NCBI GenBank assembly: GCA_003598015.1 | Contig: QZKE01000010.1 | Coordinates: 1-62,645 of the forward strand | Origin: Actinomycetota bacterium | Lineage (GTDB): Bacteria > Actinomycetota > Geothermincolia > Geothermincolales > RBG-13-55-18 | DNA: 62,645 nucleotides | Direction of reading: 5' to 3' | Shown here: positions 8,309 to 16,968 of the stretch, in pieces | Layout of the letters: each line of letters opens with the position of its first letter | How positions within the stretch are numbered: the first letter of the stretch is position 1 | The notes under the pieces: model-generated | The model's database searches: none | Seen by the model: only the letters and a program-made list of their open reading frames with translations | Told to the model about the DNA's origin: nothing | Program-made: the position numbers and the translations under genes

Positions 8309-10249
8309 CTAGATCACGAGTTGATCCTTCGCCAGTTCATCAGCGATATATCCGAGCCCCAGCTCCTCGAGTTTCGATCTCCCTTGCAGACCTGTTGCGA
8401 CATCCCATCCTCTGAGCCCGTAGTATTCGTCCTTCATCCTTTCGAACTCTCCTCTATCCACGACCTGCCCCTGCCTGGATACAGGCTCGCCGTCTTTACC
8501 CGGCGCCAGGCAGCCGGGGTTGAAATGATCGGCCTGCAGGGGTTGCGAATAGAAGACATCGGGCAGGTTGTCGCTCTCCCTCCCACCGTGTCCTTCCCTG
8601 GTTAGAATAGCTCGTTGGAGGTTGAAGGCCTTCTCGCCGATCTCGTAGAGCCCCTCTTCATCGACATCTCTGCCGGTCACCGCCGCAAATATTCTGCTGG
8701 CTATGCCGGGGTCACCCACGTGATCTTCCGAGTTCTCCACCAGCATCATGGGCCAGGCGAAATTGCACAGGATCATACATTCCTGGGCATACTGGCGATC
8801 CTGGATATTCCTGACGGCCAGGGCTTTTCCATCGTAGGTCGAGAAATCGCCCGCTTCCTCGCTGCCCCAGAACCTCTTGGCCATGGCGCGGAAGACATCC
8901 CCGGAAGCATAGGTGCCCTCCAGTTTATAGGTCCACAGCAGCCAGGATAGTATCGGATTGAATATCTCGTGCAGCTGCTGGATGGGTTGCCTGGGCTCCA
9001 TGGCATATAGGAGGCTGTTGGTTATGTACATCCTGGGATCGTAGGCCGTGTCCTGGCCGGCCTTGATGGTGAGGCCATCCAATATCTCCCTTGCCCCTCC
9101 TCCCACCTTATCGGCCGCATAGATGCTTCCGCGGGCCAGTACGTCCCCGAAGCCTTCCCGCAAGGAGATCGTCCTGACCAGCGTCTCGATGAATTCGAGG
9201 CTGCCCACTTCGGAGAGAGGAAGGTCTGTCCCCTCATCACTCAAGATGCCTTCCTGAAGACAACCCGTCAGCCAGTTGATCATCACCTCCAGGGAGTTGG
9301 TGTCCAGCCCGTAATCGTCGCACAGTCTATTGGCGAGAAACGCGACTTCGTCCCATTCCGTCGCGCTCATCACCTTTCCCCGGGGTTGAGCGAAGTCCTG
9401 CGGCGGTCGCGACTGGTAGAAGACGCCCGACTGGCACATGACCTTTCCGCTCTTACCGTTGCCGGCTTTATAGACGCTTCTCAAGCAACCGACCGCGCAG
9501 CCGTAACAGACGAAGGGTTTTGCATCAGGGCTCATGACCATGGTTACCTGAGAACCGCTGCCTGTTTCGCGTATGTATCTCCTCAATTCCCCCAGGCGGT
9601 CTGGATCCGCCACGCTCACCCTTTTCTTTCCCCGTACAGCTATAGCCTTTAGCTTCTTTGACCCCATGACGGCTCCGAAGCCACTCGACCCGCTGGAATC
9701 ATCATCCGCCAGCATGCTGGAGAATATGACTCTGTTTTCCCCGGCGATGCCTGTAGCCACTACACTGGTGCTATTCCCCAGTTCTCCTTTGATGATCTCC
9801 CTGACCTCGGCAGCGCCCTTCCCCCACAGATGGGATGCATCTTTCAGCTCCGCACCGCCTCCATCTAACAAGAGATAGACGGGAGTCTCCGATTCGCCCT
9901 GGATGACGATGCCGTCATAGCCCGCGAATTTGAGTTTCGCGCCCCATCTCCCCCCCAGATTGGAATAACAGAATACTTCGGGGTTGGTGGCGGGGGATTT
10001 TCCGCAGACCTGCAATCTGGAACCAGCCAATCCCGCGACTCCCGCCAGGGGACCGGTGATAAATATGAGGCGATTCTCTGGATCAAAGGCTTTAGCCCCC
10101 GGTGAAACCTCGTCCCAATATATCTTTGCCGCGATTCCTCGTCCCCCGACAAAAGCGTCGGAATAACCGGAAGTTGAAAGGTCGCTGATGCTTCTTGACG
10201 ACAGGTCTACTCTCAAGATCCTTCCGGCATACCCGTCCCCTTTACCCAT
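8309..10249 (-). CDS. Tungsten-type aldehyde:ferredoxin oxidoreductase
   Basis: Cytoplasmic enzyme of 646 residues that oxidises aldehydes to acids (or reduces acids) with ferredoxin, using a bis-pterin tungsten cofactor and a 4Fe-4S cluster. Cluster ligands are visible as CYGCAVGC (Cys248, 251, 255) and Cys495 in ILCNFAWP, nearly the same numbering as the archaeal enzyme. The N-terminal GYAGRILRVDLSS and the GGRGIAAKIYWDE segment are diagnostic. Length is slightly above the ~605-residue archaeal form. ATG at 10249 follows GGGGGGAT. It precedes the desaturase-like flavoprotein by 52 bases, so the pair may act on one substrate. The specific aldehyde is unknown. No pterin or tungsten uptake genes are in the window. 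Confidence 0.92.
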   Translation of the reverse strand: MGKGDGYAGRILRVDLSSRSISDLSTSGYSDAFVGGRGIAAKIYWDEVSPGAKAFDPENRLIFITGPLAGVAGLAGSRLQVCGKSPATNPEVFCYSNLGGRWGAKLKFAGYDGIVIQGESETPVYLLLDGGGAELKDASHLWGKGAAEVREIIKGELGNSTSVVATGIAGENRVIFSSMLADDDSSGSSGFGAVMGSKKLKAIAVRGKKRVSVADPDRLGELRRYIRETGSGSQVTMVMSPDAKPFVCYGCAVGCLRSVYKAGNGKSGKVMCQSGVFYQSRPPQDFAQPRGKVMSATEWDEVAFLANRLCDDYGLDTNSLEVMINWLTGCLQEGILSDEGTDLPLSEVGSLEFIETLVRTISLREGFGDVLARGSIYAADKVGGGAREILDGLTIKAGQDTAYDPRMYITNSLLYAMEPRQPIQQLHEIFNPILSWLLWTYKLEGTYASGDVFRAMAKRFWGSEEAGDFSTYDGKALAVRNIQDRQYAQECMILCNFAWPMMLVENSEDHVGDPGIASRIFAAVTGRDVDEEGLYEIGEKAFNLQRAILTREGHGGRESDNLPDVFYSQPLQADHFNPGCLAPGKDGEPVSRQGQVVDRGEFERMKDEYYGLRGWDVATGLQGRSKLEELGLGYIADELAKDQLVI

Positions 10250-10693
10250 CTTTCATCCCCCCTATGAAATGGCCATGGAAATGGGTTCCAGCATCAACGG
10301 ACCAAGATAGGGCATGAGTTTGGCCGTGTTGGAATCAATAACCATTCTCTGACGAATAGTCATATTTGTAAAGGCGTACCGCCCCTTGTAAACATCTTCG
10401 GAAATGCGATTTCCCTGCTCAGGATGTATATCCTGGTTCAGACTGCGTTCGCTACGGGGGGCCAGCAAACCAAGCGGAACCGAGAGGCCTCGCTCTCCAT
10501 ATCGACGATATGTATAAGATCTGTTAACCGGCGATATCGAGCGCTTTATCAATATCAAGCACTCAGTAGGTGCTTGCTCCGCAAGATCCTCCGCCCGCCC
10601 GCCTGATGCTAGAATGTTGGCATCAGCAGGTAATATGGGGAGTGCCTGAAAATATCCTGGAAGACGATAGGTCCCGTAGGAGGAGGTTCATAG
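10250..10693. other. Divergent spacer with repeat copy D
   Basis: About 440 bases between the divergent AOR and duplicated-domain genes. It should contain promoters for both. I see repeat copy D (10400-10500) and the ribosome site AGGAGG at 10679-10684 but no convincing promoter boxes. Confidence 0.45.
10400..10500 (+). repeat. Dispersed ~100-bp repeat, copy D
   Basis: Contains GCGATTTCCCTGCTCAGG, ATCCTGGTTCAGACTGCG, CGCTACGGGGGGCCAGC and AAACCAAGCGG, followed by GAGAGGCCTCGCTCTC, a fairly intact final hairpin. It is the only copy lying 5' rather than 3' of the neighbouring leftward gene. Confidence 0.65.
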
Positions 10694-12190
10694 ATGGCCA
10701 GCCAATGGTTCAGCGAGTCCGAGAGGGTGGAGCTGGCCATCCCGGTCATCAAGCGCATCAAAACGGCCATCAGGAAAGGCGACACGGCCCGGGCCGTAGC
10801 CCTGTGTGAGGAACTGAGAAAAGAGCGCGTTTTGCTACACGATTTTTTCACCGATTGCCTCGCCGCCATATTCACCTGGACGGGCGAAAACCTGGGCGAG
10901 GATAAGATCCCCGACATGTTCACCTACTGCTTCGAGAACAGCTCCAAGCGCCCCGTCTTCGACCTCATGGGTATAGAGATAGAGAGGGGGTTGATGGCGG
11001 AACTGCTGGTGCGTGGCTGGGTGGCCCACAGCTGCGGCGGTGCGGGGGAACACCCCGGTGCCTTCCGCGTGGAGGAGGACGACGAGAAGTTCACCTTCAT
11101 CATGGACCCCTGCGGTAGCGGGGGGCGGCTGCTGCGCAAGGGAAGCTACAATCCACCTCTTGACTTCGCCTTGACCTCTGAGGCCTATCCCTGGTCATTC
11201 AACCGCGAGGGGTTCCCTTACTACTGCACGCATTGCTCCTTCATAAACGAGTCCATGCCCATGAGGTACAACGGGATCCCGAGCTGGCCCCTCGATCCTC
11301 CCGCCCGGGCCGATGAAGCTTGCCGCTGGTACATATACAAGGACAAGCGGGCCATCCCCGAGAGGTTCTACGAACGCTACGGGGTCAAGAAGGAAACGGG
11401 AGCAGCGCCCGCAGCCGCGAGCGGAGAGCGCTGGTTCACCCCGCAACAGATAGCGGATACGGTGCGTCCCACCTACATCCGCATCCAGGAGAGGCTGGAG
11501 AGGGGCGACACCAAAGGGGCCTTGCGTATAATCCGGGAGATGGCGGGGGACTTCGTGTTCCTGCACAGCCAGATCGTGAACATGCTCGTCTCCATATTCG
11601 ACTTCATCTCCAGGCGGGCAGGAGAAGAGAAGCTGGGCGACGCGCTCTTCTTTCTGTACGAAAAAGGCGTTCGCAGACAGATCGCAACCTCCCTTGAAGG
11701 CATGGACCGTCGCGAGGCCTTGTGTTTCATCGTCCACAACTTCTTCCTCGCCGACCTCTGTGGGGGCGGGAGTTACCCCCCCGGGGGGGTCAGCGTCAGC
11801 GAGGATGCAGGCGGCGTGACCATCATCCTCGATCCTTGCGGGAGTGGGGGAAAGCTCCTCCGCCACAACGCCTACCGGCCCCTCAGCCCGGTGAAGAAAG
11901 CCATGGAGAAGATAGAGGTCGCTTCCATGCGCCTGACGGCCAAGCTGCCCCTGCCGCTGAGCCTGCAGAAGTCCTCTATACCCTTCACCCTCGATTATTT
12001 CTGCGAGACGCGCAGGCCCGCGGGCATGGGGACCACCACGCGTGCATACGACTGGTCGGGGAACCGCGCCGGGATGCCTTACTACTGCTGCCTGTGCACC
12101 TCTTTCATGAAGGAGGCCGGTGCGGATTGGCTGCAGGTGCATCCTCCTGAGGGGCGCAGGGATCCCTGCGTCTGGCGCGCCGCGAAATAG
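10694..12190 (+). CDS. Tandem-duplicated Cys-motif protein, unknown function
   Basis: A 498-residue soluble protein that I cannot place in a named family. It consists of two related halves of roughly 245 residues. Each half has an N-terminal helical segment (IKTAIRKGDTARA; ERLERGDTKGALRI), a Gly-rich motif DPCGSGG followed by R/K-LLR (Asp138-Arg148 and Asp380-Arg390), a segment YYCxxC (Cys178/181 and Cys465/468) and a closing Cys-x-Trp (ACRWY; PCVWR). Four Cys per half suggest a metal or Fe-S site in each; this is inference. There is no signal or membrane segment. AGGAGG lies 10 bases before the ATG. It is divergent from the AOR gene and its stop codon abuts a REP-like palindrome. Confidence 0.85.
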   Translation: MASQWFSESERVELAIPVIKRIKTAIRKGDTARAVALCEELRKERVLLHDFFTDCLAAIFTWTGENLGEDKIPDMFTYCFENSSKRPVFDLMGIEIERGLMAELLVRGWVAHSCGGAGEHPGAFRVEEDDEKFTFIMDPCGSGGRLLRKGSYNPPLDFALTSEAYPWSFNREGFPYYCTHCSFINESMPMRYNGIPSWPLDPPARADEACRWYIYKDKRAIPERFYERYGVKKETGAAPAAASGERWFTPQQIADTVRPTYIRIQERLERGDTKGALRIIREMAGDFVFLHSQIVNMLVSIFDFISRRAGEEKLGDALFFLYEKGVRRQIATSLEGMDRREALCFIVHNFFLADLCGGGSYPPGGVSVSEDAGGVTIILDPCGSGGKLLRHNAYRPLSPVKKAMEKIEVASMRLTAKLPLPLSLQKSSIPFTLDYFCETRRPAGMGTTTRAYDWSGNRAGMPYYCCLCTSFMKEAGADWLQVHPPEGRRDPCVWRAAK

Positions 12191-12259
12191 GGTCAGGTCA
12201 CGCAAATCGAGTTTCTTGCCATAGCATTTTACGCATCCGATATTCGAGCCCAGACCCCA
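12191..12259. repeat. REP-like palindrome, copy 2
   Basis: Begins on the base after the preceding stop codon. GGTCAGGTC at the left and a right end of CGATATTCGAGCCCAGACCCC keep the inverted design of copy 1 (5231-5300), and TCGAGTTTCTTGCCATAG is shared exactly. The arms are more diverged here than in copy 1. Confidence 0.7.
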
Positions 12260-12355
12260 GCTCTGTCCGCCTGGAGGGGCGGCAAGCCAGGTGAAAAACA
12301 TATGCGCAAGGCCGCATCTTCGGTGCTAAAATCGACATCGGGAGGTGTATGCAAG

Positions 12356-12853
12356 ATGTCGAATAAAGACAGCGACAGAACGCTTATGGGAATCGGACCC
12401 AGGACCTTGCTCTTCAGCATGATCTTCTCGTTGCCGGTGATATTGTTTACATTTCTGACTCATCCCAAGTACGTGATCCGCTCCACCTGGAAGGTTCCGT
12501 TCAGGATCGCAGGGGCGATATTGATCTCCACAGGACTTGTTTTTCATCTCCTTTCTACAAAGACGATGCTGAAGGCCTACAAGAACAACGAACTGGTGAC
12601 GACCGGGACCTATGGCATCTGCAGGCACCCCATGTACAGCGCGGAGATGATAGCGATACTTCCCGGCGTCGTGCTGTTTGTCGGGATGCCTATATTGTTG
12701 CTGGTCCCGGCCATTATCTATTTGACCTTCAGGTTCATGACGATGAAACGCGAGGAAGAGCCTCTGTGCGAGATCTTTGGAGACGAATACCTGAAGTACC
12801 GCGCCGAGGTGAACGCGATATTACCCACCTTATCCCGTATCGCGTTTCGATAA
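12356..12853 (+). CDS. Isoprenylcysteine carboxyl methyltransferase-like protein
   Basis: Membrane methyltransferase of 165 residues in the ICMT/PEMT-like group. Diagnostic C-terminal features are LVTTGTYGICRHPMYSAE, which forms part of the SAM site, and the terminal EEEPLCEIFGDEYLKYRAEV. Four or so hydrophobic segments precede and separate these. Bacterial members methylate lipids, isoprenoid acids or small molecules; the acceptor is unknown. GGAGGTG at 12341-12347 points to the ATG at 12356, not the in-frame ATG at 12302, which would add an 18-residue non-homologous tail. It is monocistronic. Confidence 0.85.
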   Translation: MSNKDSDRTLMGIGPRTLLFSMIFSLPVILFTFLTHPKYVIRSTWKVPFRIAGAILISTGLVFHLLSTKTMLKAYKNNELVTTGTYGICRHPMYSAEMIAILPGVVLFVGMPILLLVPAIIYLTFRFMTMKREEEPLCEIFGDEYLKYRAEVNAILPTLSRIAFR

Positions 12854-12964
12854 CTTTAGATCCTCCTTCGGTTACCCGTACCGGTATAGAGCGTAACTTA
12901 CCGAATTCAATCTGTCCGTAGGATGCTATATTAATTACATCAGGGGGCGAGGAGGGAGGAAGCC

Positions 12965-14224
12965 ATGGCGCAAGAGAAAGAGAGCAAGGGAAAGCGTTTC
13001 GTCGTTATAGAAGAGGGAATCATCCGCCCCACCGACCCCAAGCCCTACAAGGTCAAACCCAAACTGCCCGGCGATTACCCGCGGGTGCCCAAGGTCTATC
13101 TCGACGCCGCCGCAGCACTCTCCACCCCGCTGCTGTCAAATCCGCCCCTGTGCGACGAACTCGTAGCCTTCGTACAGCACCTGTGGACGGAGGAAGAAGC
13201 CTCCCTGGTCCGCCACCTGCATCCCTTCAGAGGAAAGAGCTGCGCCGAGCTGGCGAGGATCGAGGGAAGAACTGCGTCTGAAGTGGAGGGCATCCTGCAT
13301 CGCCTGGAAACAGAGAAGAGGTCGATAGGGAGCAGCGGAAGTGGAGATAAGAGGCGCTTCAGGTTGAAGCGCATTCTGGGTGAGGTATTCGAGGAAACCC
13401 TGATGGGGTGGGACCCAGAGAGCCTGACCGACTGGCATCGCCGTTTCATAGAGCTCTGGGAGGACCTCTTCATGACCGGCTGGATGCTCGATTACCAGCA
13501 GGCCTACAAAATGGACTCGTCGAGGGTGGTGACGCTGAGCGAGACGATACAGGCGAACCAGATGGCGCTGCCTTATGACAAACTCGAGATGATCATGGAG
13601 CGCTACGACAAGTTCGGGGTGACCAATTGCCAGTGCCGGATGTCGGCGCAAGTGCTGGGGAACGGCTGCGGCAAGCCCATCTCGAACTGCCTGGTGATGG
13701 GGGAATGGGTGGAAAAAAGGGTGAGTGACGGCTGGTACAGAGAGATCGGCCGCAGGGACGCCCTGGAGATAAAAGCCGAGGCTGCCGCGAACGCGTTGGT
13801 GAGCTGGGTCATCAATATACAAGGGGGCAAGGGGCAGGCCTCCTGCTCCTGCTGCGCCTGCTGCTGCTACAGCTTCCGCCTGGTGACGGAGTTCAACTGC
13901 CCGAGCGTCATTGCTCCACCTCATTTCGTCCCCTCGGTCGACGCCTCCAGCTGCACCTATTGCGGCAAGTGCGCCAGGGTATGCCCAACGGCCGCCCTTA
14001 TCGTAGACACCAAGGGCAAGACGCACCGCCGCCTGCCGGAGCGCTGCATCGGATGCGGTTTATGCGCGGTATCGTGCGAGAAGGCGAAGGCGGTGACGAT
14101 GGTGCCCGTCCCAGATTACCGCCAGCCGCCCAAGAACATGTTCTCGCTCATCGCGAGGCAGACACCCGGCATGCTGAAATCCGCCTGGCAGGTATCGAGG
14201 AAATATAAGAAGGAAGCGCGTTAG
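12965..14224 (+). CDS. Winged-helix/ferredoxin protein with CxCCxCCC motif (paralogue 1)
   Basis: A 419-residue iron-sulfur protein and the first of four related proteins in the window. Residues ~70-130 resemble a winged-helix module (ELARIEGRTASEVEGILHRL). A middle region contains NCQCR (Cys222, Cys224) and a Cys-dense stretch, C-S-CC-A-CCC at 294-301. The C-terminus has two 4Fe-4S motifs, CTYCGKCARVCP (330-340) and CIGCGLCAVSC (361-371). Eight ferredoxin cysteines account for two clusters, so the extra cysteines imply at least one further metal site. No membrane segment is evident. GGAGGGAGGAAGCC precedes the ATG. Its electron partners are unknown and it is transcribed alone. Confidence 0.88.
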   Translation: MAQEKESKGKRFVVIEEGIIRPTDPKPYKVKPKLPGDYPRVPKVYLDAAAALSTPLLSNPPLCDELVAFVQHLWTEEEASLVRHLHPFRGKSCAELARIEGRTASEVEGILHRLETEKRSIGSSGSGDKRRFRLKRILGEVFEETLMGWDPESLTDWHRRFIELWEDLFMTGWMLDYQQAYKMDSSRVVTLSETIQANQMALPYDKLEMIMERYDKFGVTNCQCRMSAQVLGNGCGKPISNCLVMGEWVEKRVSDGWYREIGRRDALEIKAEAAANALVSWVINIQGGKGQASCSCCACCCYSFRLVTEFNCPSVIAPPHFVPSVDASSCTYCGKCARVCPTAALIVDTKGKTHRRLPERCIGCGLCAVSCEKAKAVTMVPVPDYRQPPKNMFSLIARQTPGMLKSAWQVSRKYKKEAR

Positions 14225-14307
14225 CGAAGGGAAGTATCTGCTCCAAGTCCCGAACCACCAGCGGCGAAAATGGAGGTTGTCGACACCAGAACAGTGTCAT
14301 CGCTATC

Positions 14308-15108
14308 TCACTGCTCGAGCCCGTGTGCCGACTCCATAAGTTCGATGAGCCTGGCGCTGAAACGTGCCGCCGGAGCACCGTCTATGACGTCGTGATCGAA
14401 CATCAGCGTGAGATTCAGAATCTCGCGCTGCTGGAGCTCGTTTCCCTCCCCGGTATAGAAAGGCTTGCGGGATATGCCGCCCACGGCAACCGCGAGGGGG
14501 TGGACGTTGGGGATCGGCAGCGGCCAGCCACCCGATCTGCCGAACATCCCGACCGCGGTGACGCCGATGGTTCCCATCATCCTATGCTTCCTCACGGGAT
14601 CCCTGAAAAATATCCGCATCCCGAGGCTGCGCAGAGGTCCCGGCGACCAGACCGCGAGTTTCGCTATCCTCGCCGCCTGCCTGTCGGCGATTACGAGGTC
14701 CTCTCCCACGTCTCCTTCCTTTACGTTCGCGATTTCACGGCTGATATCGAGGACGCTCTTCCTGCCGCAGTCCTTGACCAGGTAAGGGAGGGGGACCGGC
14801 TCTCCCCTGAGTTCTTTCTCGACCATGGTCGCGACGCTTACGGTTTCGAATACGTACAGGCTGCGGCCTTTTCGGTATGCATTGACCTCGGGGAATTCCT
14901 TCACGGCGGACGCCAGGCACTTCATCAGCCAACCGGTGAAAGATATTCGGGTGCCACTGCACTTGGCCTCGCTGATGGCCCGCCTGGCCTCTGTAACATC
15001 GATCTCCAGGAACCCGCTGACGTAGTGAGCCTTCACTCCCATCTTCATGGTCTCCATCGCCAGCAAACGAGTCGCCGGGAGCCTGGTTTTCCGGTACGTT
15101 TCGTCCAA
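14308..15108 (-). CDS. 2-oxoacid dehydrogenase E2-type acyltransferase domain
   Basis: A 266-residue stand-alone catalytic domain of the dihydrolipoamide acyltransferase (E2) family. The active-site signature is FDHDVIDGAPAARF, with His239 and Asp243, and SFTGWLMKCLASAVKEFP matches the domain's CoA-binding region. The usual N-terminal lipoyl and E1/E3-binding domains are absent and no E1 or E3 gene is nearby, so it probably does not serve a 2-oxoacid dehydrogenase complex. Similar orphan domains exist in several bacteria without a known reaction; a CoA-acyl transfer is likely. The start is a TTG at 15108 with AGGAG 7 bases upstream. It converges with the ferredoxin gene at 12965. Confidence 0.82.
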   Translation of the reverse strand: MDETYRKTRLPATRLLAMETMKMGVKAHYVSGFLEIDVTEARRAISEAKCSGTRISFTGWLMKCLASAVKEFPEVNAYRKGRSLYVFETVSVATMVEKELRGEPVPLPYLVKDCGRKSVLDISREIANVKEGDVGEDLVIADRQAARIAKLAVWSPGPLRSLGMRIFFRDPVRKHRMMGTIGVTAVGMFGRSGGWPLPIPNVHPLAVAVGGISRKPFYTGEGNELQQREILNLTLMFDHDVIDGAPAARFSARLIELMESAHGLEQ

Positions 15109-15174
15109 ATCGCACTCCTGTGCCTAAGTTGAAAGCATTCCTGCTCGTTGTCTTGGCATTCGCTACCACAGGGC

Positions 15175-16800
15175 TCAAAGCGACGGGACCACGCTGTCGA
15201 AAGGCACCCCGTCCCAAACCTGGCGGTCCGCGCCATAGGGATCATTGACCAGCAACGGTTGCACGTCCAGCTGCATGGTCGCCCGAGCGCCCACTTCGTA
15301 AGACGGCCAGTCCGGGAGCATTACGTTATTCGGATCGCCGTTACGGGCGAAGGCGATCCAGGTGTCCTGCATCATATCCGCGAGTTCCTGAGGTGGGTCC
15401 CCTCCCAGGATGTCTGCCACGCCCTCCGCGCCCAGGTTGTTGAAGACGAAGGGTAGCTCAACGGCATGGCAGGAGCCCAGTTCGTCTACCGTACTGGGCC
15501 AGGTGAAGAGGTACATCCAGGTGCGCGGCTGGTTTTTCGCCTGGGCCTCGGCCAGGCGTATAGCCGGGACGCGGAAAAGGATATCGGTACCGATAGCCAT
15601 CGCTATGTCTCCTTCGCTGGCCTCCGGCCGCCGGGACTCGTAGCTCGCCACGATATCCTCCAGGGTGCCGGTGATCGCCCCCTTGAGCCAGGGCATGGCC
15701 TGGAGATCGGCCTTGATCGAGAATTCCAGCAACCCGGGTATATACAACGACCACAGGCGCACTTCGTCCAGATTGGTCCCGATCAGCAGGGGTATGCCCG
15801 CCGCGCTGCCATTGGCGATGGCGTGAAGGGGAGGCTCCGGCAGTACCGTTCCGTCGACAACGGGGCCGAAGAGCGTGTCGGTCAGGAATTCATCACCCAT
15901 GAGGTCTTCCTCGGCCTGCAGGAGCTCCTCGGACGTGAGAGACAGCAGGCCTTCGACATCGCCGACCCCCGCCTTTGCCATCAGCTTCTGGGTGATTCCC
16001 TCGGCGTATGCGGGATTCCTGAGGGTGTTGAGGGCGCCGCTCTCCTCGATCGCCTGCTGGAAGAGCCCCTTGGCGGCCGGCATCCCCAGCAGGCAGCCCA
16101 CGCTCATGCTCCCCGCGGACTCGCCGAACACAGTGACTTTATGAGGATCACCGCCGAATCCCGCAATATTGTCGCGCACCCATTCAAGGGCTGCCGCCTG
16201 GTCGAGCAGGCCCAGGTTGCCGCTCTCCGCATAACCGCTGCTACCGATATCCCCCAGATAGAGCCAGCCGAACGCTCCCAAGCGGTAGTTTATGGTCACC
16301 AGCACGACGTCGCCACGCTGCGCGAAAGCCGCGCCGTCATACCAGGGATCCCTGCCCGAACCGTTCGTCCATCCGCCGCCGTGGATCCAGACCATCACGG
16401 GCCGGCCGGCGTCATCTATCCCCGGCGTCCATATATTGAGCGTGAGGCAGTCCTCCGATTGCGGCAGCTCGGTGGCTTCGTACTCGTCGGTCGGCTGCAT
16501 CGCTATGGGCCCGAAATCCAGCGCCTCAAAAGTATCGTCCCATGGTTCCGGGGGTTGTGGTGCCTTAAAGCGGAGGTCTCCCTCCGGGGGTTTGGCGTAG
16601 GGGATCCCCTTGAAGACGTACAGGCCATTGTCATCGACTGCTCCTTTTACCTGTCCCTGGGCTGTTTCGACCGTGGTGTTCTCGGTGCCGCATCCCGCAT
16701 ATCCGACCAGGAGGCCACCGCATAGGGCTGCCACCAGGAGTATCAGGATCAGCAGGCGTGATAGCGGCAAAACGCGGCCCTTTAAGCCTGTCCGGTACAT
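15175..16800 (-). CDS. Type-B carboxylesterase lipoprotein
   Basis: Esterase of about 541 residues in the carboxylesterase/lipase type-B family, expected to hydrolyse ester bonds outside the membrane. A signal peptide ends in a lipobox at GYAGC. Family marks include GIPYAKPPEGDLRF, the oxyanion-hole WIHGGGW, nucleophile elbow FGESAG, an acidic residue in IGTNLDEVRLW and the catalytic His in CHAVELPFVF. Length is normal. The ATG at 16800 directly follows GGAGGAGGAG; the open frame continues to 16845 without homology. Substrate is not predictable. The neighbours share its direction but with gaps over 60 bases, so operon membership is uncertain. Confidence 0.9.
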   Translation of the reverse strand: MYRTGLKGRVLPLSRLLILILLVAALCGGLLVGYAGCGTENTTVETAQGQVKGAVDDNGLYVFKGIPYAKPPEGDLRFKAPQPPEPWDDTFEALDFGPIAMQPTDEYEATELPQSEDCLTLNIWTPGIDDAGRPVMVWIHGGGWTNGSGRDPWYDGAAFAQRGDVVLVTINYRLGAFGWLYLGDIGSSGYAESGNLGLLDQAAALEWVRDNIAGFGGDPHKVTVFGESAGSMSVGCLLGMPAAKGLFQQAIEESGALNTLRNPAYAEGITQKLMAKAGVGDVEGLLSLTSEELLQAEEDLMGDEFLTDTLFGPVVDGTVLPEPPLHAIANGSAAGIPLLIGTNLDEVRLWSLYIPGLLEFSIKADLQAMPWLKGAITGTLEDIVASYESRRPEASEGDIAMAIGTDILFRVPAIRLAEAQAKNQPRTWMYLFTWPSTVDELGSCHAVELPFVFNNLGAEGVADILGGDPPQELADMMQDTWIAFARNGDPNNVMLPDWPSYEVGARATMQLDVQPLLVNDPYGADRQVWDGVPFDSVVPSL

Positions 16801-16968
16801 CTCCTCCTCCTTCCCCCTGCAGAAACGAGCATTTCGTACAGGCAAGGTGTTTCGGGCGGTTATTCAGGCCTGGGTTCATTGTACACCTGATACGGTATCA
16901 ATCCACGGCGATCTCTGGTACCGATATACGGTGTACGGCAGAACCCACCCTCGCGGCGGATCCGTTAC

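Noticed and set aside
11195-12301. A 368-codon - strand frame
   Set aside because: Antisense to the duplicated-domain gene, whose motifs and ribosome site are far better supported.
15466-16725. A 419-codon + strand frame
   Set aside because: Antisense to the carboxylesterase, with no recognisable domain.
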